DNA from: JAFGLY01 sp041309225
Lineage (GTDB): Bacteria; Myxococcota_A; UBA796; JAFGLY01
Direction of reading: 5' to 3'
Assembly: GCA_041309225.1 (NCBI GenBank)
Contig: JBFYZZ010000299.1
Coordinates: 1-51,795, forward strand
Length of the DNA stretch: 51,795 bases
The notes under the pieces are model-generated. The model saw only the letters and a list, made by a program, of their open reading frames with translations. It had not been told where the DNA came from and ran no database searches. Positions within the stretch are counted from its first letter, which is position 1. The number at the start of each line of letters is the position of its first letter. Below, one piece after another: positions 15,448 through 23,753 of this stretch. The position numbers and the translations under genes are program-made.

Positions 15448-17009
15448 TCCTCGCGGCGATCCTGGCCGTCGCTGCGGCCCGTGCGGCCGATCCCGGCGCC
15501 GGCTGCGGCGGGCCGTGCGGCGAGGACGTCCCGTGCGCCCTCGCCACCGGTCGCTGTCTCCTGGACGGGGAGGCGTGGCCCGAGGCGCTGGAGGTGCTCA
15601 AGGCCGCGAGGCCGGCCGCGAGCGGGGCCGAGGCCGGCACCCTGGCCCGGCTCCTCTCCCTCGCCTACGCAGGCACCGGCAACGCCACCTGGGCGCGGCG
15701 CGTGCTCGCGGAGCGGGTCCAGTCCGATCCCTCCGACGCCGAGACCCGCACCTGGGCGGCCTGGCGGGCGCTCGATGAGGGCGACCTCGTGGGCGCCCGG
15801 GCCTGGCTCACGGGCGCGTCCGCCACGGGTCCGCTCGGCGAGCGCGAGGTACTCCTCCAAGCGGCCCTGGCCGAGGTCGACGGTCGCCGTGGGGAGGCGG
15901 CCGACCTCCTCCGGCGCCCCGTGGCCTCGCTCCTGCCGGGCGACGACGCGCTCCGCACCGAGGTCCGACGCCGGGTGCTCGGGGACTCGGGCGAGCCGTT
16001 CTCGGCGCGGATCCAGGCGAGCGCCGGGTACACCACCAACGCCGTCCAGAGCGCGCCGCAGGACCCGGGCGGGGAGGCGGACGAGGATCCCGCGTCACCG
16101 GTGGGGAGCCTCGACGCCGTGGTCCGCTGGGAACCGTGGGCGAGCCCGACCCTGCGCCCGGTGGCCGAGGCCCGCGTCAAGAGCCTCGTGCCCGTCGTAG
16201 AGGCGACCTCGGCCTGGCTCGACCTGGGCGGCCGGGCCGGTATGGAGGCGGGGCCCCCCACGGGCACCCGCGGGCGCCTGCTGTACAGCGTCGAGCTCCT
16301 GGGCGTGAACAACGGTGACCCCCCACCGGGCACCGAGGACGACGGCACCCATCCCGGCCGGCGCTGGTACATGGAGGCGCACCGGGCCGAGGCGGAGGTG
16401 GACCTGGGTCCCCGGATCCAGGTCTTCGGCGGCGCGGGGCACCGCAGCTACCGCCTCACTTCCCGCACCCGCAACGAGGCCGACGGCGGCGCCGCTCTCG
16501 TGGTCCCGCTCGCCGGCGGGTGGAACCTCACCGGTGTGCTCTCGGGCCGCGTGCAGCGGGCCCGCCTGCCCGATTGGGACCTGGTCGGGGGCTCCGCGCT
16601 GCTCCGCGTGGCTGCCCCGCTGCCCGGATCCGGGCTGCTCCTGGCGCGGGGTCTGATCCTCGTGGACCGCTACCCGGACCATCCGGAGGGGCGCGACGAC
16701 CTCACCTGGGGCCTGCAGGTGGCGCCGTGGACCCGCCCGCTTGGGGACGTCCGGTGGGGCCTGTCCTGGACCCTCACCGATCGCCGGAGCACCGTCGACA
16801 CCTGGTCCTACGTCGATCACCGCTTTCTCCTCGAGGCCCGGTGGCAGCCCTCGTGGGGTCACCGCCCCGCGCCCGTCGCGCCGGTGGGTCCCGAGTACGT
16901 GCCCCTGCCCTACGGGCTCGGGAGCGCCTCCGACACCGGCCTCGACCGCGTCCAGGATCTGCTGCGGCAGGAGGACAGCGCCCGGCGGGGGTCGTCGTGC
17001 GTGGATTGA
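15444..17009 (+). CDS. Exported TPR-like protein with C-terminal beta-barrel-like region
   Basis: The 521-residue protein starts at GTG 15444, overlapping the previous stop (GTGA). It has a short signal peptide (VILAAILAVAAARA), a Cys-containing stretch, an Ala/Leu-rich helical region with TPR-like periodicity (about 45-185), and a long beta-rich part (about 195-490). The alternating pattern there (for example LTGVLSGRVQRARLP and GLSWTLTDRR) suggests an outer-membrane barrel. This architecture resembles surface assembly or porin-like proteins with periplasmic TPRs. No precise family is assigned. It sits between the FGE-like lipoprotein and a rhodanese-like protein in the same operon. Confidence 0.75.
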   Translation: MILAAILAVAAARAADPGAGCGGPCGEDVPCALATGRCLLDGEAWPEALEVLKAARPAASGAEAGTLARLLSLAYAGTGNATWARRVLAERVQSDPSDAETRTWAAWRALDEGDLVGARAWLTGASATGPLGEREVLLQAALAEVDGRRGEAADLLRRPVASLLPGDDALRTEVRRRVLGDSGEPFSARIQASAGYTTNAVQSAPQDPGGEADEDPASPVGSLDAVVRWEPWASPTLRPVAEARVKSLVPVVEATSAWLDLGGRAGMEAGPPTGTRGRLLYSVELLGVNNGDPPPGTEDDGTHPGRRWYMEAHRAEAEVDLGPRIQVFGGAGHRSYRLTSRTRNEADGGAALVVPLAGGWNLTGVLSGRVQRARLPDWDLVGGSALLRVAAPLPGSGLLLARGLILVDRYPDHPEGRDDLTWGLQVAPWTRPLGDVRWGLSWTLTDRRSTVDTWSYVDHRFLLEARWQPSWGHRPAPVAPVGPEYVPLPYGLGSASDTGLDRVQDLLRQEDSARRGSSCVD

Positions 17010-17485
17010 GCGTGGTGCGCGACGCGGCGATCGTGGTCGCAGCCTCGGCCGTGATCGCGCTCGTCGTGAACGCGGTCCGCCCCGGCGGCCTCCCGCTCGT
17101 CGCGAAGGAACCCTACCGGATCCTGGTGCCCTGCCCGGAGCCCGGAGGGGAGATCGTCCCGCTCGCACCTGCGGACGTCCGCTGGGGTCAGGCCACCGAC
17201 CTCGTGATCGACGCCCGTACGGCGGCCGAGGCCGCGGCATGGGCCGCCCCGGGCGCCCGCATCGTCCCCTTCGATTTCCTGGATCCCGTCTCGCACGAGG
17301 TGGTGGCCGACCTGGTGGCCACCCGCTCGGATCGCGTCGTGGTCTACGGGGACGGCGGCCGGCCGGACTCGGGCGAGGAGATGGCCCGGGAGCTCTCGGG
17401 ACACGGGGTGCGCCACGTCCACTTCGTGCCCGGCGGCGTCGCCGCGGTCCGCACCCACCTGGGTACGGGGGAGGGAGCCCCGTGA
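16997..17485 (+). CDS. Membrane-anchored degenerate rhodanese-like protein
   Basis: The 162-residue protein has one N-terminal hydrophobic helix (AAIVVAASAVIALVVNAV) and then a rhodanese-like domain, with LVIDARTAAEAAAWAAPGA and VVVYGDGGRPDSGEEMARELSG. The position of the catalytic Cys in the normal VVYC motif is Gly, and no TGA is present, so sulfur transfer is not expected. The start is uncertain: GTG 16997 is used here; TTG 17006 would reproduce the 4-bp overlap seen at the other junctions, and GTG 17012 or 17015 are also possible. It overlaps the DoxX gene downstream by 4 bp. The helix would anchor it to the inner membrane facing the periplasm. Confidence 0.72.
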   Translation: MRGLSVVRDAAIVVAASAVIALVVNAVRPGGLPLVAKEPYRILVPCPEPGGEIVPLAPADVRWGQATDLVIDARTAAEAAAWAAPGARIVPFDFLDPVSHEVVADLVATRSDRVVVYGDGGRPDSGEEMARELSGHGVRHVHFVPGGVAAVRTHLGTGEGAP

Positions 17486-17955
17486 ACCGCATCCTCACCT
17501 GGAGGGGTCACGGGTGGATCGCGCTCGCCCTCCGCCTCTACCTGGGGGGCGTGTTCCTGGTGGCGTGCTGGCACAAGATCCTATACCCCGCGACCTTCGC
17601 CCTCGACGTGGCCACCTACCAGATCCTGCCCCTCGGGCTCGTCAACCTCCAGGCCCTGGTGCTGCCCTGGGTGGAGCTCGCCGCCGGGCTGATGCTGGTG
17701 GTGGGCTTGCGCACGCGGGCGGCCGCGCTCCTGGTGAACGGCATGATGGTCATGTTCATCGTGGCGCTCGCCGTCGCCCTCGGCCGGGGCCTCGACATGG
17801 GGTGCGGCTGCTTCGCCTCGGAGGGGGGCGACGATCCCATCTCCTGGCGTACGCTGGTGCGGGACGGCACCTGGCTGGCCATGGGGTTGTACGTCCAGTT
17901 CCTCGATCGCAGGCCCCTGGGCCTGGACCGCCTGCTCACCCGGAATGCACCGTGA
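17482..17955 (+). CDS. DoxX/MauE-like membrane protein
   Basis: The 157-residue protein starts at GTG 17482, overlapping the upstream stop by 4 bp, and has four hydrophobic helices. LRLYLGGVFLVACWHKIL and LPWVELAAGLMLVVGL are typical of the DoxX/MauE group of quinone- or thiol-linked membrane proteins. A GCGCF motif near residue 112 supplies paired Cys, which suits transfer of electrons to periplasmic thiol proteins, as proposed for MauE with MauD. Its neighbour downstream is a DsbA-like protein, again with a 4-bp overlap, which supports a shared redox role. Confidence 0.83.
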   Translation: MNRILTWRGHGWIALALRLYLGGVFLVACWHKILYPATFALDVATYQILPLGLVNLQALVLPWVELAAGLMLVVGLRTRAAALLVNGMMVMFIVALAVALGRGLDMGCGCFASEGGDDPISWRTLVRDGTWLAMGLYVQFLDRRPLGLDRLLTRNAP

Positions 17956-18785
17956 TCCGTCTCCTCCTCGCCCTCGCTCTCCTGGTCGCCCCCGGGATCG
18001 TACGCGCGGCCGACCTCGCCTCCATCCCCTGCTGCGCGGGTCTCGACGCCGCCCAGGAGACCCGCGTCCGCTCCCTGGTCGGCCAGATCACCGTCTACGA
18101 CGCCTGCGACGGCACCATCGCCGCGTGTCTCGATCGGCCCTCCCCTGCCCGGTACATGGCCGGCGAGGTCTGCCGTCGCGTGGAGGCGGGCGAGCCCGAC
18201 GCCGCCGTGATCCATGCCCTGGACCTCCGGGCACGCTCGATGATGCCCGCCCCGCCCGCCTCCATCGACCTCGGCGGCCTCGCCGTGGTGGGCGATCCCG
18301 CGGCGCCGGTGATCGTGGTCGAGTACGCCTGCGTGCGCTGCCCGTTCTGCTCCAAGGTCACTCCCGAGCTCGTGCGGGAGATCCGCGAGGGCAGCCTCCG
18401 GGGCAAGGCCAGGCTCTACTTCAAGCAGTTCCCCATCAAGGGCCACCCCGGCTCGGTCGAGGCCGGCCTCGCCGCGCTGGCCGCCCAGGACCAGGGCCGC
18501 TTCTGGGAGTTCCTGCTCCTGGCCTACCGCCGGTTCGACCCCTTCTCGGTGGCGGCGCTCCCCGGGTGGGCCGCGGAGGCGGGTGTCTCCGGGTACGAGG
18601 CCGCGGTGGCGGCCCCGGCGCTGCGCGACCGCCTGGTGGCCAGCAAGCGGGAGGGCATGGCCAACGGGGTCCAGGCCACCCCCACGTTCTTCCTCTCGGG
18701 CAGGATGTGGCAGGGCGATCCCACCTTCGAGATGCTCGTGGACGCGATCGGCGAGGAGTACGAGCGGCTCGCGGGCAGGTGGTGA
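17952..18785 (+). CDS. Exported DsbA-like thiol-disulfide oxidoreductase
   Basis: The 277-residue protein has a signal peptide (GTG 17952, VIRLLLALALLVAPGIVRA), then a Cys-rich N-terminal segment (about 25-65). A thioredoxin-fold domain like DsbA/DsbG (about 100-277) contains the CXXC site CPFC near residue 136 and the cis-Pro region QATPTFFLSG near 238. It would form or isomerise disulfides, or reduce thiols, in the periplasm. It is the last gene of the overlapping five-gene operon and could serve the Cys-rich FGE-like lipoprotein encoded first. The sigma-54 promoter region of the ORP-like operon begins at its stop codon. Confidence 0.88.
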   Translation: MIRLLLALALLVAPGIVRAADLASIPCCAGLDAAQETRVRSLVGQITVYDACDGTIAACLDRPSPARYMAGEVCRRVEAGEPDAAVIHALDLRARSMMPAPPASIDLGGLAVVGDPAAPVIVVEYACVRCPFCSKVTPELVREIREGSLRGKARLYFKQFPIKGHPGSVEAGLAALAAQDQGRFWEFLLLAYRRFDPFSVAALPGWAAEAGVSGYEAAVAAPALRDRLVASKREGMANGVQATPTFFLSGRMWQGDPTFEMLVDAIGEEYERLAGRW

Positions 18786-18836
18786 CGTTTCGTTTCAGTG
18801 ATGAAACGAGTAGACTCATCTCTGAAACGTTACGTC
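18784..18836. promoter_or_regulatory. Probable upstream activator sites for the sigma-54 activator
   Basis: A perfect 18-bp palindrome CGTTTCAGTGATGAAACG (18791-18808) is nested in a larger imperfect inverted repeat with arms 18784-18798 and 18822-18836 (13 of 15 positions match). The half-site TGAAACG recurs 21 bp apart (18802, 18823), two helical turns. It lies about 60-110 bp upstream of the -24/-12 promoter, the usual place for enhancer-binding protein sites. Confidence 0.7.
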
Positions 18837-18894
18837 TCGCCCTCACAAAGCGTCCACTCCAGATACAAGGCTTCGTACCTTGACCTTCATGTTC

Positions 18895-18909
18895 GGCACG
18901 ATTCGTGCT
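18895..18909 (+). promoter_or_regulatory. Sigma-54 promoter of the ORP-like operon
   Basis: GGCACG-ATTC-GTGCT has the invariant GG (18895-18896) and GC (18907-18908) separated by 10 bases and matches the consensus TGGCACG-N4-TTGCW closely. Transcription should begin near 18920, 14 bp before the first gene. Confidence 0.75.
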
Positions 18910-18933
18910 CTCCATCTCCGGTGAGCACCGACC

Positions 18934-19302
18934 ATGCGCCTCGCCCTCCCCCTCTTCGAGGATGACGTCTCCCCCCGATTCTGCGGGGCGGATCGCATCC
19001 TCGTGGTGGACGTCGAGGAGGGCAGGGAGATCGGCCGACGTGTCGTCGAGCCTGTTCCCGCCGACTTCTGCGACCGCCTGGTCCTGCTCCGCGACCTGGG
19101 CGTGCGGGAGCTCCTCTGCGGGGGCTTCAACCGCTGCTGGCTTCCCCTGGCCGAATCCCTCGGCCTCCGCGTCCGCTGGGGTCTGTGGGGACGGGCCGAG
19201 ACCGTCCTGCAGCACCGTCTCGAGGGCCGTGAGCCCTCGCCGGTGCCTGGGGGGCTCCGGGGCGGACGGGGGCGCCGCATGCGCCGAGGTCGTCAACCCT
19301 GA
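18934..19302 (+). CDS. NifX-like protein, first gene of the ORP-like operon
   Basis: The 122-residue protein has the NifX-like beginning MRLALPLFEDDVSPRFCGADRILVVDVEEG and the LRDLGVRELLCGGF block of the family. The C-terminus is Arg/Gly-rich. Two or three Cys residues (about 17, 46, 62) could hold a cluster. In Desulfovibrio the ORP complex contains NifX-fold proteins with the two MinD-type ATPases encoded nearby, so a part in that complex is inferred. ATG 18934 lies 14 bp after the predicted transcript start with a modest GTGAG ribosome site. Confidence 0.8.
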   Translation: MRLALPLFEDDVSPRFCGADRILVVDVEEGREIGRRVVEPVPADFCDRLVLLRDLGVRELLCGGFNRCWLPLAESLGLRVRWGLWGRAETVLQHRLEGREPSPVPGGLRGGRGRRMRRGRQP

Positions 19303-19321
19303 GCCAACCCTGGAGACGAAC

Positions 19322-19561
19322 ATGCCTGGATTCGACAGAACCGGCCCCCTGGGCCGAGGACCCCTCACCGGTGGAGGCCGTGGACCCTGCGGGGGCGGCG
19401 GCCGCTTCGGCCGCGGAGGCGGACGGGGCGGGCGCCGGCTGGCCTGGCAGGACCCCTCAGGCTCCGCCCCAGTGGGCTCGGAGAGCGAGGCGCTCGCGAG
19501 GCGGGTCGAGGAGCTCGAGCGCGAGCTCGCGGACCTGTGCAGCCGCGTGGGCAAGCCGTGA
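19322..19561 (+). CDS. DUF5320-like small protein
   Basis: The 79-residue protein begins MPGFDRTGPLGRGPLTGGGR, the sequence typical of DUF5320 proteins (MPxGDGTGPxGxGPxTGRxxG). It continues with a Gly/Arg-rich stretch and ends in a short predicted coiled coil (about 55-76). Such proteins are regularly encoded with NifX-like and MinD-like genes, and their function is unknown. It overlaps the next gene by 4 bp. Confidence 0.8.
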   Translation: MPGFDRTGPLGRGPLTGGGRGPCGGGGRFGRGGGRGGRRLAWQDPSGSAPVGSESEALARRVEELERELADLCSRVGKP

Positions 19562-19908
19562 AGCTCACCGCCATCTCCGTCACCTCCATGGCGGATCCCG
19601 ATCCCCACCTCGATCCCCGCTTCGGCAGGGCCGAGGCCTTCCTCGTCGTGGACGAGGCGGGTCGGACCGTCCAGTGCCTCGCGAACCCCCACAAGGACGC
19701 CAGCCACGGGGCGGGGCCCGCGGTGGCCGGCTGGATGCGCGATCTCGGCGTCGGGACCATCGTGTCCGGCGAGTTCGGGCCCAAGGCGGCGGCCTCCCTG
19801 GCCGCGCTCGGGATCGTCGCCTGGCTCGCACCAGCCGGCATCCGGGCCTCCGAGGCCCACAGTCGCCTCGTCGCCGGACGGCTCGAACGGAAGGGCCACG
19901 GTTCGTGA
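19558..19908 (+). CDS. Second NifX-like protein of the ORP-like operon
   Basis: The 116-residue protein starts at GTG 19558, overlapping the previous stop by 4 bp. It shows the NifX pattern clearly: LDPRFGRAEAFLVVDEAG, HGAGPAVAGWMRDLGVGTIVSGEFGPKAAASLAALGI. This type binds or delivers metal-sulfur clusters and includes the Desulfovibrio Orp proteins. It lacks the Cys residues of the NifX at 14237 apart from one near position 41, so cluster binding, if any, would differ. It overlaps the first MinD-type ATPase by 4 bp. Confidence 0.85.
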   Translation: MKLTAISVTSMADPDPHLDPRFGRAEAFLVVDEAGRTVQCLANPHKDASHGAGPAVAGWMRDLGVGTIVSGEFGPKAAASLAALGIVAWLAPAGIRASEAHSRLVAGRLERKGHGS

Positions 19909-20759
19909 GGATCGCGTTCGCCAGCGGCAAGGGCGGCACGGGCAAGACCCTCCTCTCGACGGCCTTCGCCCGCGCCCTCGCCGACCGCCGCCCCGGCACG
20001 GTCGCCTACGTGGACGCCGACGTGGAGGAGCCCAACGGCCACCTGTTCCTGCACCCGGAGGGCGTGGGGACCCGGCGCATCACCGTGCCCGTCCCCGTGC
20101 TGGCGAACGGCCGCTGCCGGGGCTGTGGGGCGTGCCAGCGGTTCTGCTCCTGGCACGCCATCCTCGCCCTCCGGAACCGGGTGATGGTCCTCCCGGAGCT
20201 GTGCCACGCCTGCGGCGGCTGCATCCAGGTGTGCCCGGACCGCGCGCTCCGGGAGACCACGCGTGGCATCGGGACCCTGTCCACCGGGACGGCCGGCGGC
20301 CTTGCGTGGCGGTCGGGTCGCCTCGACGTGGGCGAGGCGCGCTCCACGCCGCTCGTGAGCGCCGTGATCCGTTCCGCGCCGCCGGTGGACGTGGTGGTGG
20401 TGGACTGCCCGCCCGGCACCTCATGCCCCGTGATGGCAGCCCTCGAGGAGGTCGACCGGGTCGTCCTCGTCACCGAGCCCACGCCGTTCGGCCGCCACGA
20501 CCTGGACCTGGCCATCCGTCTCTGCCGCGTGCTGGCCCTGCCGTGCGTGGCCGTGCTCAACCGATCCGACCTGGGCGACGACGGCGTCCGGGCCCTCCTC
20601 GAGGAGCACGACGTGCCGCTTGTGGCCGAGATCCCCTTCGAACGCGACATCGCGGTCGCCGTCTCCGAGGGCCGCGTCCCCCTCGCCGAGTCGCCCGCGC
20701 TGGCGGGGGCCGTCGATCGGCTGGCGTCGGTACTGGGGCTCGGGGGAGGTCCGTCATGA
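19905..20759 (+). CDS. MinD-type ATPase with inserted ferredoxin domain (first copy)
   Basis: The 284-residue protein starts at GTG 19905 (4-bp overlap upstream). It has the deviant Walker A ASGKGGTGKT (about 6-15), the VDADVEEPNG switch and the DCPPGTSCPV block. Two [4Fe-4S] motifs, CRGCGACQRFC (about 67-77) and CHACGGCIQVCP (about 100-111), are inserted after the first ATPase segment. Pairs of such Mrp/MinD ATPases with ferredoxin inserts are components of the Desulfovibrio ORP complex, reported to affect septum placement. Here it probably couples ATP hydrolysis to cluster handling or protein positioning. It overlaps the second copy by 4 bp. Confidence 0.9.
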   Translation: MRIAFASGKGGTGKTLLSTAFARALADRRPGTVAYVDADVEEPNGHLFLHPEGVGTRRITVPVPVLANGRCRGCGACQRFCSWHAILALRNRVMVLPELCHACGGCIQVCPDRALRETTRGIGTLSTGTAGGLAWRSGRLDVGEARSTPLVSAVIRSAPPVDVVVVDCPPGTSCPVMAALEEVDRVVLVTEPTPFGRHDLDLAIRLCRVLALPCVAVLNRSDLGDDGVRALLEEHDVPLVAEIPFERDIAVAVSEGRVPLAESPALAGAVDRLASVLGLGGGPS

Positions 20760-21623
20760 AGCAGGTCGCCGTCTTCAGCGGCAAGGGCGGCACGGGCAAG
20801 ACCTCGCTCGTGGCCTCGTTCGCCGCCCTCGCGAAACGCCCGGTCGCGGTGGACGCGGACGTGGACGCCGCCAACCTCGCCCTGCTCATGCCGGGCGAGG
20901 ACTCCCCCGGCGAGCCCTTCGTCTCCGGCCGCCGGGCCCGCATCGACCCCGCGCGCTGCACGGGCTGCGGAGCCTGCCGGGAGGCGTGCCGTTTCGGAGC
21001 CATCCGCGCCGACGGCGATCGGTACCGGATCGCCGTCCTGTCCTGCGAGGGGTGTGGCACCTGCGCGTTGGTCTGCCCGGTCCCCGGCGCCATCGTGCTC
21101 GAGGACAACGTGGCGGGGACGTGGCGGATCCGGCGAACCGCCACGGGTGTGCTCGTCCACGCCGAGCTGGGCGTCGCGCAGGACTCCTCCGGCAAGCTCG
21201 TGGCCCACCTGAGGCGCCAGGCCGAGACCCTCGGCGAGCGGGCGCAGACGCCCGTCCTGTTGATCGACGGGCCCCCGGGCATCGGCTGCCCGGTCCATGC
21301 GGCGATGGGCGGGGTGGACCTCGTGGTCGCCGTGGCCGAGCCCTCGGTCTCGGGCGAGCACGACCTCCTCCGCCTGCTGGACCTGGCCGATCACTTCCAC
21401 CGGCCCGCCTGCGTGATCGTCAACAAGGCGGATCTCGCGCCCGCCGTGACCGCTCGCCTGTGCGAGACCTGCAAGGGCCGCGGCGTGCCCGTGGCTGGCA
21501 CGATCCCCTTCGATCCACTGGTCCCGCGCCTGCTCGCCCAGGGTCGGCTCCCCCTCGAGGCTCGCCCGGCCACGGCCGACGCCATACGGGCCGCCTGGGC
21601 CGCGGTGACCGCGAGGATCGCGG

Positions 21624-21631
<8 letters not shown>
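20756..21631 (+). CDS. MinD-type ATPase with inserted ferredoxin domain (second copy)
   Basis: The 291-residue protein starts at ATG 20756 (ATGA overlap). It has Walker A FSGKGGTGKT (about 7-16), VDADVDAANL, and two [4Fe-4S] motifs (CTGCGACREAC near 66 and CEGCGTCALVCP near 96). The DGPPGIGCPV block is followed by a CETCKG pair of Cys late in the protein. It is a paralogue of the preceding gene and probably forms a heterodimer with it, as proposed for the Desulfovibrio pair. Its stop overlaps the activator gene by 8 bp, so the activator belongs to the same operon. Confidence 0.9.
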
Positions 21632-22985
<1,354 letters not shown>

Positions 22986-23003
22986 CCGCCGACCCCGGCT
23001 CCG

Positions 23004-23702
23004 TCAGGGCGCGGGCGGCTTGCGGATCTCCAGCCACACGCCCACCTCCTCGTCGCGGTAACGCCGGATCCCGGCCACCCCCGCCGCGCGGGCGCGATCC
23101 TCGAGGCCCGGCTCGAGCGGGCGCCAACCCTGGGACTCGGGCTGCGCGCTGGTGTTGCGCCAGCGTACGAGCTCGGCGTAGGTGGCCGGATCCTCCTCGG
23201 CCAGGACCCGCGAGAATCCACCGCCCAGGTACGCGACCCCGCCGGGCGCGAGGATCCGGTACACCTCCAGGACGCCGGCGAGCTGGTCCTCCCAGAAGAA
23301 GATGGAGCCCCGGCTCACCACCAGGTCGGCGAAGCCGTCGCGGAAGGGCATGTCCGTGGCATCGCCCTGGACGGGCCGGACGCGGTCCGCCAGACCCGCC
23401 TCGCGCGCGAGCAGCGTGCCGAGGGCCACGGCCGTGGGATCGATGTCGAGCACGTAGACCGTGAGGTCGCTCACGCGGGCGATCGCCTGGGCGAGCCACC
23501 CGGCGCCTCCTCCCACGTCCACGCACACGCCGCGGGTCAACCCCGAGTCCTGCACGAGCTGGCGGGCCATCGCGGGGTAGACCGGCTGGAAGCGGGTCGT
23601 GGCGATCTCCGAGAACGGGTACTCGCGCGCGAGGGCGTCCAGGGTGTCGGGTGGACGCGCGCAGGCGCCGGCGAGGAGGGCGAGGACGAGGATCGGGCGC
23701 AT
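23004..23702 (-). CDS. SAM-dependent methyltransferase with a lipoprotein signal
   Basis: The 232-residue protein begins MRPILVLALLAGACARPPDT, a compact lipoprotein signal with lipobox LAGAC (Cys14). The rest is a class I methyltransferase domain: VDVGGGAGWLA (motif I, about 61-71), YVLDIDPT, VQGDATDMPF, and ILAPGGVAYLGGG. Domain length is normal. The oddity is location: S-adenosylmethionine is not expected outside the cytoplasm. Either the signal is not used, the domain has lost catalysis, or it uses another ligand. ATG 23702 is the only start giving this N-terminus. It is divergent from the next gene, with a 51-bp gap and a shared TATACT box. Confidence 0.82.
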   Translation of the reverse strand: MRPILVLALLAGACARPPDTLDALAREYPFSEIATTRFQPVYPAMARQLVQDSGLTRGVCVDVGGGAGWLAQAIARVSDLTVYVLDIDPTAVALGTLLAREAGLADRVRPVQGDATDMPFRDGFADLVVSRGSIFFWEDQLAGVLEVYRILAPGGVAYLGGGFSRVLAEEDPATYAELVRWRNTSAQPESQGWRPLEPGLEDRARAAGVAGIRRYRDEEVGVWLEIRKPPAP

Positions 23703-23731
23703 GCGGAGCCCACGGGGGTCGGACGGGGCAG

Positions 23732-23737
23732 TATACT
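23732..23737. promoter_or_regulatory. Shared -10-like box between divergent genes
   Basis: AGTATACT (23730-23737) is palindromic and can serve as a -10 box in both directions. To the right it lies 16 bp before GTG 23754, with GGAGG at 23745. To the left it lies 28 bp before ATG 23702. No good -35 is seen for either direction. Confidence 0.4.
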
Positions 23738-23753
23738 CCTCCCCGGAGGCGCC

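Noticed and set aside
16997..17485. Selenocysteine at the rhodanese active site
   Set aside because: The catalytic position is a Gly codon and there is no in-frame TGA.
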